Shown: one piece after another, positions 1 through 6,627 of the stretch | How the letters are laid out: every line of letters begins with the position of its first letter | Position numbering within the stretch: position 1 is the stretch's first letter | DNA from: Paludibacteraceae bacterium | GTDB lineage: Bacteria; Bacteroidota; Bacteroidia; Bacteroidales; Paludibacteraceae | DNA: 64,000 bases | Direction: 5' to 3' | Assembly (NCBI GenBank): GCA_024401435.1 | Contig: JAKSLB010000017.1 | Coordinates: forward strand, 1-64,000 | Notes under the pieces: generated by a model | Database searches by the model: none | Told to the model about the DNA's origin: nothing | What the model saw: the letters and a program-made list of their open reading frames with translations, nothing else | Position numbers and translations under genes: made by a program

Positions 1-54
1 TTGCAGCATTGCGGAATGCGTCGTTGCTGATTTTCATGTTTACCGGACACCAAT
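1..54 (-). mobile_element. End of a short inverted-repeat (MITE-like) element, copy A, cut by window edge
   Basis: The terminus TTTACCGGACACCAAT at 39-54 and the 38 bases before it are the reverse complement, with one or two differences, of the left end of copy E (44293-44346). The element continues beyond the left edge of the window. No transposase is visible. It borders the accessory island that follows. Confidence 0.75.
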
Positions 55-164
55 ATTTTGAAATAACCATTCAAATCTACTTTTTTATCCACACTACTCC
101 TAAAAGACACTTTGTCATCAACGAAGAAAATAAGGTGTTCGCCTTCGTTATTCCAATAAACCAT
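1..164 (-). CDS. Possible short ORF downstream of the ATPase, interrupted by the repeat element (partial)
   Basis: An ATG at 162-164 lies two bases after the stop of the ATPase gene on the same strand. It opens a frame beginning MVYWNNEGEHLIFFVDD that reads about 36 codons and then runs straight into the repeat element at 54, staying open to the window edge. The spacing suggests translational coupling. The element may have inserted into a small gene. I do not recognise a family, and the frame may be chance. Confidence 0.3.
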   Translation of the reverse strand, partial: MVYWNNEGEHLIFFVDDKVSFRSSVDKKVDLNGYFKILVSGKHENQQRRIPQCC

Positions 165-166
165 AT

Positions 167-1492
167 TCACAAAAGATTACTATTCGAAATAAAGTGTTTC
201 GTTTTGTCTGCCAAGAACAGAGGAATGTTAAGCATATTCCCGTCTATTTTAAGATTTAACATGGAATAACGTATTCTGAGCTTCGGATGAAATACTTTCT
301 CGTATTGTATAATGCTTTTCCCTGAAATATTCGTATCTGCCTTTACCTCAACAGGAATAATCTCATTGTTTTCGACAATCAAGAAGTCAATTTCAGCCTT
401 GTACTCCGAGGTCCAGTAACGAATGGATTTGTCGAACTGATTGACAAGACTATGTAAAACAGCGTTTTCTGCCAATGCACCTTTGAATTCAGAAAACATA
501 GGAGATTCCTGATAATAGAGAACCGCATCCATCTCTGCAAGTTTTCTTAGGATTCCCATATCGACAGCATATATTTTAAATGTGTTCAAATCATCATATG
601 CCTTCAAAGGTAGTCCAGGTTTGGTAAGGGCATTTATTTTATAGACAACACCTGCTCTTTGCAACCATGTTAGTGCATCTTCGTATTCCCTTGCTCTTGC
701 GCCAGGACGGACAAGCTGATAAACGAATTTTCGCTTTTCCCGCGCTAATTGGGATGGTAATGACTGCCATACCTGATCGATTCTATTTGCCAAAACCGGC
801 TTTGTATATTTGATGAAATCTCTGGAATAATCATTTAATATATCATTTAACTTGGCTTCCACAGACGTCACGTCACATCCATTTATCATATTCATAGCCA
901 CTTCTGGCATACCTCCACAGACGCAGTAGGACAGATAGACCTCTTTCAGTTTGTCAAAAAAGATTTGAGGGATTGGCTCTATTTCGTTAATTTGCCGATA
1001 ATAAGAATAAAGATTGTTATCGTATGAATCAAGGAATTCCGAAAATGTAAGGGGGTACATTGAAAGATGGTTCACTTTGCCAACCGGAAAAGATTGATTT
1101 TCGTGATTGAGATAAACACCCAACAAAGAGCCTGCACAGACAACCGCATACTCAGGCGCATCTTCGCAAAAATATTTCAAGGATTGTAAAGCTTCTGGAC
1201 ACTCTTGAATTTCGTCGATAATCAAAAGCGTTGTTTGTGGCTTGATCTCTACACCACAAAGAATTGATAGTTGTGGCAAAAGACGAAATGGATCTTTCGT
1301 TGTCTGAAACAACTGGCAGATGGAAGTATCCTTGTCGAAACTGAAATAAGCGACATTGTCGAAACACTCTTTGCCAAATTCTTTAAGTACCCACGTCTTG
1401 CCTATCTGACGGGCACCTGACAAAAGAAGTGGTTTCCTATCCTTTCTATCTTTCCATTCTTTTAATTGCTCTACAATCTTTCTTCGGAACAT
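167..1492 (-). CDS. AAA-family ATPase with C-terminal DUF4143 domain
   Basis: This is a 441-residue single-gene ATPase of the AAA_14/DUF4143 type, common and often multicopy in Bacteroidota and archaea, with no established cellular role. The Walker A motif GARQIGKT is at about residues 26-33, Walker B LLIIDEIQE at 89-97 and a sensor-like AGSLLG near 120-125. The C-terminal part contains an Asp near 369 and PVEVK near 380-384, which resembles the PD-(D/E)xK-like core of DUF4143. The length is normal and the gene looks intact. Upstream is a tandem repeat (1509-1589) that could be an operator. A paralogue of a different subgroup lies at 4305-5564. The family call is secure and the function is unknown. 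Confidence 0.9.
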   Translation of the reverse strand: MFRRKIVEQLKEWKDRKDRKPLLLSGARQIGKTWVLKEFGKECFDNVAYFSFDKDTSICQLFQTTKDPFRLLPQLSILCGVEIKPQTTLLIIDEIQECPEALQSLKYFCEDAPEYAVVCAGSLLGVYLNHENQSFPVGKVNHLSMYPLTFSEFLDSYDNNLYSYYRQINEIEPIPQIFFDKLKEVYLSYCVCGGMPEVAMNMINGCDVTSVEAKLNDILNDYSRDFIKYTKPVLANRIDQVWQSLPSQLAREKRKFVYQLVRPGARAREYEDALTWLQRAGVVYKINALTKPGLPLKAYDDLNTFKIYAVDMGILRKLAEMDAVLYYQESPMFSEFKGALAENAVLHSLVNQFDKSIRYWTSEYKAEIDFLIVENNEIIPVEVKADTNISGKSIIQYEKVFHPKLRIRYSMLNLKIDGNMLNIPLFLADKTKHFISNSNLL

Positions 1493-1508
1493 AAACGCAC
1501 GTTTTTAA

Positions 1509-1589
1509 TACATTATTTGTGCAAAATATACACATTTATGATACATAATTCGTGTAATTTTACACATTTTCGATACATCATTTGTACTT
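1509..1589. repeat. 2.5-copy tandem repeat upstream of DUF4143 ATPase (possible operator)
   Basis: Two units of 33 and 32 bp (1509-1541 and 1542-1573) plus a half unit (1574-1589) each begin TACAT(t/a/c)ATT(t/c)GT. The second unit contains the inverted pair GTGTAA/TTACAC. The array sits 17 bp upstream of the ATPase start on the minus strand, a position suited to binding a regulator. The repeat is seen directly and the operator role is inferred. Confidence 0.6.
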
Positions 1590-1671
1590 TGACAGATTTT
1601 GAGCATTGTTTCTCATCACTTTTATCCTATCAACTGTCTGTTGTATTCGGTTGGGATACCATTCCACCATT

Positions 1672-1760
1672 AACTCCACTGGGGTTGTGAAAAATCACAT
1701 TACAAATCATTGCTACAAATATGAAACCCCGCTGAGGTTCTATAACATACAACAACGAAT
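1672..1760. repeat. Interspersed palindromic repeat (GGGGTT type), copy 1
   Basis: About 70 bp from TCCACTGGGGTTGTGAAA onward aligns with 6443-6510 (CTCGATGGGGTTATGAAA). Both continue through an AATCATTGCTA block into a second GGGGTT-like arm (AACCCCGCTGAGGTT here). It is non-coding and of unknown function. Short pieces of the same type recur near 9709. Confidence 0.5.
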
Positions 1761-1815
1761 GTTGAAAAATGATCAGCTTTATCTTGTTGGTCGAAAACTC
1801 AAAAGCGAGTCCATC
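1760..1815 (-). pseudogene. Orphan C-terminal end of a module-family gene (remnant 1)
   Basis: On the minus strand the frame reads EDGLAFEFSTNKIKLIIF, which matches the terminal motif EEDGLAFEFTDGKVELIF of the 454-residue protein at 2725-4089. No start or remaining body exists upstream in frame. It appears to be the tail of a lost family member. Bases from 1795 to the right are shared exactly with 5785 onward. Confidence 0.6.
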
Positions 1816-2234
1816 CTCCCTTTATCATGGAGGAACTTCCCCATATAAAGTAAACCGAGCACATTTCCCAAAGAGGGAATGCTCGCCGTCAGATGATTTC
1901 CGGTTGCCCGATCAATTTAATCTCACCTGAAGTAAACTCAAAGCCTAGGCCATCCTCCTCATCGGTAGGCGATTCCGCAAGCCATGCGATGCGGGCATCC
2001 GTCGAAATGAAGAGTTTGGTAAACTCCACCATTTCCAGCACGTTATCCTTTGAAACTTTCCCCTTCCTCAATGATTTCGGGATATCCATGTATTCCTTTA
2101 TATCATCATAGATCAACAAATAATAATCAAGCATTTTGTCTTTCATCTTGTCCCATAGTGTGCCTCTCATCATCAAGTATGTTACATACGCCTCCCGAAT
2201 CTTATCTGTTATAACCTTGTCATACGAAGAGATG
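1795..2234. repeat. Direct duplication, copy 1 (pairs with 5785-6224)
   Basis: Read base by base, 1795-2223 is identical to 5785-6213 (429 bp). One mismatch follows at 2224/6214, then 11 more identical bases before the copies diverge. The unit holds the end of one module gene, a hairpin and the C-terminal half of the 227-residue gene. Confidence 0.95.
1857..1885 (-). terminator. Hairpin after module gene (possible terminator)
   Basis: On the minus strand GAGCA-TTCCC-loop-GGGAA-ATG-TGCTC folds into a hairpin just after the stop codon of the 227-residue gene. It is followed by a T-containing but not strong T-run. An identical copy is at 5847-5875. Confidence 0.45.
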
Positions 2235-2572
2235 ACAAGGGGCAATGTATAAACATCATCCGCCAATCTTGCGACAACGATGTTCTCAAAGCCCATATAA
2301 CAAAGGAAAACAATGCCCAGCACATCGTCCTTCACCTTCTCCTCGTGGGCATAGTTCCGCAATTTCTCGCAAACCATCAAATAGGGTTTGTCGTCGGACA
2401 GGAGGACGCCGATGTAATCATCGTCCCATGCCGTGTAGCATTCCCAACCGAAGTTGCCTTCCCGGTCGATAAAAAGGGTTTTTGGCAGGACTGTTTCCAC
2501 GACGATTTTAGTGTCGCTTTCCATCGCTTCCCACGCCTTCTCCTCGTCCGCCATATAAACGCCCAGCATCAT
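1889..2572 (-). CDS. Module-repeat protein of unknown function (possible immunity protein), 227 aa
   Basis: The protein is about one and a half copies of the module repeated three times in the neighbouring 454-residue protein. Residues 22-62 match the second half of a module (pattern IDxxGNxGWxCYTxWDDxYxGxLLS) and residues 95-227 match a whole module ending EEDGLGFEF. No signal peptide or membrane segment is seen. The start overlaps the stop of a short upstream frame as ATGA, and an AAGGAG lies 9 bases before the ATG. It resembles DUF2004/DUF6985-type proteins that sit near polymorphic toxins, but I cannot confirm the family. The C-terminal half is duplicated exactly at 5879-6213. An immunity role is a guess from the tandem, recombining arrangement. 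Confidence 0.7.
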   Translation of the reverse strand: MMLGVYMADEEKAWEAMESDTKIVVETVLPKTLFIDREGNFGWECYTAWDDDYIGVLLSDDKPYLMVCEKLRNYAHEEKVKDDVLGIVFLCYMGFENIVVARLADDVYTLPLVISSYDKVITDKIREAYVTYLMMRGTLWDKMKDKMLDYYLLIYDDIKEYMDIPKSLRKGKVSKDNVLEMVEFTKLFISTDARIAWLAESPTDEEDGLGFEFTSGEIKLIGQPEII

Positions 2573-2676
2573 TCCCGTGAACTCCTTGATTTTGTTCCTT
2601 CTGTACCCAATTGGTTGTTTTTACGTGCATTCATGTTTGCAACCGTCTCAGTCCCCTTCAAATGGATGACATTCAC
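2569..2676 (-). CDS. Tiny basic ORF overlapping the start of the 227-aa gene
   Basis: This open frame lies between the two module genes. It could start at GTG 2676 (36 codons) or ATG 2634 (MNARKNNQLGTEGTK...). Its stop TGA overlaps the next ATG in an ATGA arrangement typical of coupled translation. It is rich in Lys, Arg and Asn. It may be a leader peptide, the tail of a lost protein, or chance. Confidence 0.25.
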   Translation of the reverse strand: MNVIHLKGTETVANMNARKNNQLGTEGTKSRSSRE

Positions 2677-2724
2677 GTCTCCTTTAGGGCTGACGTTACT
2701 AAGGACAAGTCACAAGAGCACTTT

Positions 2725-4089
2725 TCAGATAATCTCCGGCTGAAAAATAAGTTCCACTTTCCCATCCGTGAACTCGAAAGCCAATCCATCCTCTTCAGTA
2801 GGCGATTCGCACAACCATGCGATACGTCCAGAAATTCCGATGAAAAGACTCGTGAAGGTGAGAATGGAGACTACGTTCTCTCGGTTGACATTCTTTGGTG
2901 TTAGTTCCTCTGGAATTTCAAGATCATCTTCGAAATCTTTGTAGAACTTAAGATAATACTTTAGCATCTCGTCTTTCATAGGCTCCCAAAACTTATTGTC
3001 GTATTGGAAGAATTCACTCAGTTTCTGCAATTGCAGATCAGTTGGATTCTTGTCATAAGTTCGAATGGCGACACGCATGGTGTTCACCTCGCCCTTGAAG
3101 AATCGATGCAGAATGGTTTGGCTCCAAAAATTATGCTCCCTAAAAAGGTAGCCGCACTTTTCATCCTTCATCTTCTTTTCTTTCGCGAAATCACGCAACT
3201 GGTTTACCTCCATGATATGAATATCTTTCTCCGACAGAAGTATTCCGAGATAAGAGTCGTCCCATTGGGTATAACATATCCATCCGTAATTACCTTTTTT
3301 ATCGATGACCAGACGGCTAGGCATGACATCCTTCACGCCCACCTGCTGACCAGCGGCAATAAACTCATCCGCCTCCGCTTTACTGCCCAAATAGGTCGGC
3401 AACAAGAAGTTGCCCAATCGGCGGAGGTGTTCAGTCTTATGCAACAGATAATCATTGTAAGCCTTGCGTTGAGCGTTGTTCACGCCATCTTCCACGCTTC
3501 CTTCCACCTCTACCTGGACTCTGATGGTCTCGTCAAAGAAGGACAGCTCGTCCCATGTGGTCCAATAGCGTTCATTGTCATGGATCAACAGACTGAAGTC
3601 GTTGTCATTGAGCTTGTGTAGATTTTCAAGCTGGGTTCTGGAAATCACACGGGGCTCCGATTCGGACAAGAGAACCGCTATGCCATTCTCTTTATCCCAA
3701 CAGCAACCGAAGGCATATCCGAAACTTCCGTCTCTGCAAATGAAGAGATACCATAAAGTGATCATCTGATATAATTCTTTCTCAGTAATAACATCCTTAT
3801 GGTCATTCTCGTCTAAATTAGACACATAGCGTGCGATGTTTTCATAATTCCACTTGTAATGCTCCAAAAGGTAATCGTTTACGATGTTTTTATACCTATC
3901 CGCATTCTGCAAATAGGTCTTAAAAGCGTCTCTCTGACAATCCAAAATACCTTCTTTATTATCATCCTGAACAACCAAAATCAAATTGCCGTTAGAATTA
4001 AATAGAGGAGTATCCATACGACGTGCCCATCTATTATTTTTTAGATATTTAAGATCTCCTAAAATATCATCTTTTATAAAATCTTCCAT
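2725..4089 (-). CDS. Triple-module protein of unknown function (possible immunity protein), 454 aa
   Basis: Three tandem modules are visible, at about residues 28-146, 183-288 and 327-454. Each has a beta/helix segment followed by a motif of the form GxxGWxCYTxWDxxxGIxLLSE. The three versions are RDGSFGYAFGCCWD, KKGNYGWICYTQWDD and GRIAWLCESPTEEDG. The protein has no signal peptide, so it is probably cytoplasmic. It lies 152 bp upstream of the 227-residue relative and 16 bp downstream of a 60-residue ORF, all on one strand. Hand counts of single lines give about 43-50% GC here against about 30% in nearby housekeeping genes, consistent with transfer. The family resembles DUF2004/DUF6985-like proteins, but that name is uncertain and no function is known. 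Confidence 0.7.
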   Translation of the reverse strand: MEDFIKDDILGDLKYLKNNRWARRMDTPLFNSNGNLILVVQDDNKEGILDCQRDAFKTYLQNADRYKNIVNDYLLEHYKWNYENIARYVSNLDENDHKDVITEKELYQMITLWYLFICRDGSFGYAFGCCWDKENGIAVLLSESEPRVISRTQLENLHKLNDNDFSLLIHDNERYWTTWDELSFFDETIRVQVEVEGSVEDGVNNAQRKAYNDYLLHKTEHLRRLGNFLLPTYLGSKAEADEFIAAGQQVGVKDVMPSRLVIDKKGNYGWICYTQWDDSYLGILLSEKDIHIMEVNQLRDFAKEKKMKDEKCGYLFREHNFWSQTILHRFFKGEVNTMRVAIRTYDKNPTDLQLQKLSEFFQYDNKFWEPMKDEMLKYYLKFYKDFEDDLEIPEELTPKNVNRENVVSILTFTSLFIGISGRIAWLCESPTEEDGLAFEFTDGKVELIFQPEII

Positions 4090-4105
4090 TATATTATTCT
4101 TTAAT

Positions 4106-4288
4106 TTAACAATTCATCTGTTGTATTCGCATATTCCTTACCCTTTGCTCCATTACAGCCGAAGCCGTAGTTTTCTTATTCTTATTCTTTTTATCCTTTT
4201 GCGGCATATCTTTTAGGAACACATCATTAACCTCTCCACGCACTTGGTTTTGACCTCCTTTATGGTCGATATTGCCATGTGTTTCCAT
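4106..4288 (-). CDS. Small basic hypothetical protein, 60 aa
   Basis: The ORF starts 16 bp after the stop of the DUF4143 ATPase and ends 16 bp before the 454-residue module gene, all on one strand, so it fits an operon. The product is Lys-rich in the middle (QKDKKNKNKK) and has no predicted membrane segment. I do not recognise a family. It could be a short gene or the surviving end of a larger protein that once preceded the module gene. Confidence 0.4.
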   Translation of the reverse strand: METHGNIDHKGGQNQVRGEVNDVFLKDMPQKDKKNKNKKTTASAVMEQRVRNMRIQQMNC

Positions 4289-4304
4289 TTTTATATTCTA
4301 CCAA

Positions 4305-5564
4305 TCAGTCAATTGAAAAGCAATTGTCATCCAAAAGGAAATCAAAGATATTCATGATTATTATACCATTATCATTGATATGTGTCGGCGTCATTCCTCC
4401 GACGATAATCATTTTTTTGAAATTATCATTAATTTTTAATAATGAGTATTGCTCCTGTTCTTTTTTTTCAGGGGTTGGAAGATCAAGTGCGGACTGAATA
4501 TAATATTTTTTAAATCCACGATTACAGACAAAGTCAACTTCAAATGTTTTTCTTTGAAACTTTCCGTTTTCGTCTTTGCCATTTTGAACAATTTGACCGA
4601 CATCCACAGAAAGTCCTCTGTTACGAAGCTCATTGTATATGATATTTTCCATTAAATGTGTCTCTTCTGACTGTCTGAAGTTTAATCGCGCATTACGTAA
4701 TCCCATATCCTCAAAATAGTATTTGGCTGGCGTGTCAATATACTTCTTCCCTTTTATATCATATCTAACTGACTTTTCTATAAGAAAAGCGTCTTGCATA
4801 ATATCAAGGTAACGTTTGATGGTGTCTACAGTGATTGTACTGTGTTTGACTGTTCTGAATGTATTTTGTAGTTTCAGCGGATTAGTGAGACCACCAATAC
4901 TTGATGCCATGATGTCAATCAGTTCTTCCAAATCAGCATCATTCATTATCTTATATCGTTCTTTTATATCAGTGATGTAGGTGCTTGAGAATAGTGATTT
5001 CAAATAATCTTCTTTTGCTTCTCTGCTCTTCAGCGTGACTGTTTGTGGAAGACCTCCATAGGTCATGTATTCCAACAATGCGACTTCTCTATTTCCTCCT
5101 TGATATACAGACAAAAACTCCTTAAAACTAAGCGGGTGTATTTTGATTTCCAAACCACGGCCACGAAACTCCGTGACAACATCTTTGGATAGTAATTTGG
5201 AATTACTGCCTGTTACATACACATCGACATTGGACATTTTAAGATAACTATTCAAAACATCTTCAAAATCATCCACTTTCTGAATTTCGTCAAGCAAGAT
5301 GTAGTGTGTTTCATCATCCAATATTTTATTGTCGATATAGGCTAACAGAACGTCTGGATTGCATAATTTCTTGTTGCGTCTGTCCTCAAGGTCAATCTGA
5401 ACTATATGGTCTTCCCTCACTCCTTCTGCAAGCAGATGGTCCTTAAACAGAGAGAACAACAGATACGACTTCCCGCAACGTCGCACTCCGGTAATGACTT
5501 TTATCATTCCATTATGCTTGCTGTCTATTAGTTTCTGTAGATGTATGTTTCTTTCGATTTTCAT
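4305..5564 (-). CDS. AAA-family ATPase with DUF4143 domain (second paralogue)
   Basis: The 419-residue protein has Walker A GVRRCGKS at about residues 26-33, Walker B YILLDEIQKV at 88-97 and a sensor-like VTGSNSKLL near 117-125. A C-terminal FEVDFVCNRG segment is typical of the PD-(D/E)xK-like part of DUF4143. It belongs to a different subgroup from the ATPase at 167-1492. A good Bacteroidota promoter lies upstream (5609-5639). It is complete. Proteins of this family are usually encoded alone, so its position in front of the module genes may be incidental. Its function is unknown. Confidence 0.9.
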   Translation of the reverse strand: MKIERNIHLQKLIDSKHNGMIKVITGVRRCGKSYLLFSLFKDHLLAEGVREDHIVQIDLEDRRNKKLCNPDVLLAYIDNKILDDETHYILLDEIQKVDDFEDVLNSYLKMSNVDVYVTGSNSKLLSKDVVTEFRGRGLEIKIHPLSFKEFLSVYQGGNREVALLEYMTYGGLPQTVTLKSREAKEDYLKSLFSSTYITDIKERYKIMNDADLEELIDIMASSIGGLTNPLKLQNTFRTVKHSTITVDTIKRYLDIMQDAFLIEKSVRYDIKGKKYIDTPAKYYFEDMGLRNARLNFRQSEETHLMENIIYNELRNRGLSVDVGQIVQNGKDENGKFQRKTFEVDFVCNRGFKKYYIQSALDLPTPEKKEQEQYSLLKINDNFKKMIIVGGMTPTHINDNGIIIMNIFDFLLDDNCFSID

Positions 5565-5608
5565 TCATAAACACTAAATAAGTGACATTATATGCATTTA
5601 TTTCGACG

Positions 5609-5639
5609 CAAATATAAGATTTGTTTTTTAAAACACAAA
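5609..5639 (-). promoter_or_regulatory. Bacteroidota-type promoter for DUF4143 ATPase
   Basis: On the minus strand a perfect -7 box TATATTTG (5609-5616) is preceded at 19 bp by TTTG (5636-5639), matching the Bacteroidota primary sigma consensus (-33 TTTG, -7 TAnnTTTG). It lies about 45 bp upstream of the ATG at 5564. Confidence 0.75.
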
Positions 5640-5738
5640 AGATATTCCAAGTCTTACCAGGATGCTGTCCCAAACAGAGGGAGAGCATATTCCTGATTTC
5701 AAAGGCGTTGACATCAGTTTCATAGACAAGCAGAGGGC

Positions 5739-5810
5739 ATCAGACGATTTCCTGCTGTGTGATCAATTGGATCTCACCGGTCGAGAACTCAAAAGCGAGT
5801 CCATCCTCCC
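5739..5810 (-). pseudogene. Orphan C-terminal end of a module-family gene (remnant 2)
   Basis: The minus-strand frame reads EDGLAFEFSTGEIQLITQQ and ends in TGA at 5739-5741. This matches the terminal motif of the module family but differs in sequence from remnant 1, so the two derive from different members. No upstream body remains: the 429-bp duplication joins at about 5785. Confidence 0.6.
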
Positions 5811-6224
5811 TTTATCATGGAGGAACTTCCCCATATAAAGTAAACCGAGCACATTTCCCAAAGAGGGAATGCTCGCCGTCAGATGATTTCCGGTTGCCCG
5901 ATCAATTTAATCTCACCTGAAGTAAACTCAAAGCCTAGGCCATCCTCCTCATCGGTAGGCGATTCCGCAAGCCATGCGATGCGGGCATCCGTCGAAATGA
6001 AGAGTTTGGTAAACTCCACCATTTCCAGCACGTTATCCTTTGAAACTTTCCCCTTCCTCAATGATTTCGGGATATCCATGTATTCCTTTATATCATCATA
6101 GATCAACAAATAATAATCAAGCATTTTGTCTTTCATCTTGTCCCATAGTGTGCCTCTCATCATCAAGTATGTTACATACGCCTCCCGAATCTTATCTGTT
6201 ATAACCTTGTCATCCGAAGAGATG
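5785..6224. repeat. Direct duplication, copy 2 (pairs with 1795-2234)
   Basis: The first 429 bp (5785-6213) are identical to 1795-2223. The exact identity implies a recent duplication or gene conversion over about 4 kb. At the far end the sequence switches to unrelated AT-rich DNA inside the coding frame. Confidence 0.95.
5847..5875 (-). terminator. Hairpin after truncated module gene
   Basis: Identical copy of the hairpin at 1857-1885, with arms GAGCA/TGCTC and TTCCC/GGGAA, lying just after the stop of the truncated gene. Confidence 0.4.
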
Positions 6225-6253
6225 AAAAAAGGAAGCCATTTTTTATAATTCAT
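5879..6253 (-). pseudogene. Truncated duplicate of the module gene (C-terminal half, 124 aa)
   Basis: Residues from about 13 to 124 are the same as the C-terminal 112 of the 227-residue protein apart from one substitution (SYDKV there, SDDKV here). The first 11 residues (MNYKKWLPFFI) come from unrelated AT-rich sequence. The result is one module without its N-terminal strands. An ATG and open frame exist, so a short product is possible, but the structure indicates a broken copy made by duplication. Confidence 0.65.
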
Positions 6254-6439
6254 ATTTAACGTAAAATCAACAAATTGTCATTAATCACTCATTTAAGAAT
6301 TAACAATAAAAAATTTTATTGTTATTCATTTAAAACAAAGACACAGAATTTTCTTGTATAAAAGAATGATTATTGCAATTATTTTTTATCATTGTTCGAT
6401 AAATGTAAAAATAAAATTCTAATTTTTTCTATGTTATAT

Positions 6440-6510
6440 GCACCCTCGATGGGGTTATGAAACATCAGGTTACGAATCATTGCTATCAACATGAAAAAAC
6501 GATGGGATTC
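6440..6510. repeat. Interspersed palindromic repeat (GGGGTT type), copy 2
   Basis: It aligns with 1672-1745 over about 70 bp with scattered differences. It runs directly into the MITE-like end at 6519 with no gap. Confidence 0.5.
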
Positions 6511-6518
6511 AAGCAATC

Positions 6519-6606
6519 TTGGTTTTCAAAAAAAAATCCGCAACACCATATTTACTGGCATTGCGGACTATATTGGTATGTCTTTTCAAGTTTAGCGGAC
6601 ACCAAT
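6519..6606 (+). mobile_element. Right end of MITE-like element, copy B
   Basis: The conserved right end begins at CTTGGTTTTCAAAA, contains a TCCGCAA...TTGCGGA hairpin, and ends in TTTAGCGGACACCAAT. It matches copies C, D and E. The left terminus is missing and replaced by the GGGGTT-type repeat. Confidence 0.75.
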
Positions 6607-6627
6607 AAAAAATTATAGTTGGTGAAA

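Larger units (their letters stand above)
1493..1888. other. Gene-free stretch between ATPase and module gene
   Basis: This 396-bp stretch contains a tandem repeat in the ATPase promoter region (1509-1589), a copy of an interspersed repeat rich in CCCCGCTGGGGTT-like palindromes (about 1672-1760), an orphan C-terminal end of a module gene on the minus strand (about 1760-1815) and a hairpin (1857-1885). I see no intact gene. Confidence 0.7.
5565..5878. other. Gene-free stretch upstream of second ATPase
   Basis: This 314-bp stretch holds the ATPase promoter (5609-5639), an orphan C-terminal remnant of a module gene (about 5739-5810, minus) and the first part of the 429-bp duplication with its hairpin (5847-5875). 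The stretch 5640-5735 shows no convincing gene. Confidence 0.7.
6254..6627. other. AT-rich gene-free stretch with repeats
   Basis: This 374-bp stretch starts with about 180 bp of very AT-rich DNA, then a second copy of the GGGGTT-type repeat (about 6440-6510) fused to the right end of a MITE-like element (6519-6606). No gene is seen. A promoter for the truncated module gene was not found. Confidence 0.7.

Noticed and set aside
1509-1589. CRISPR array
   Set aside because: Only 2.5 units, directly adjoining with no spacers, and no cas genes.
3004-3621. 205-residue plus-strand ORF inside the triple-module gene
   Set aside because: It is antisense to a gene with clear repeated modules, and its product has no recognisable pattern.
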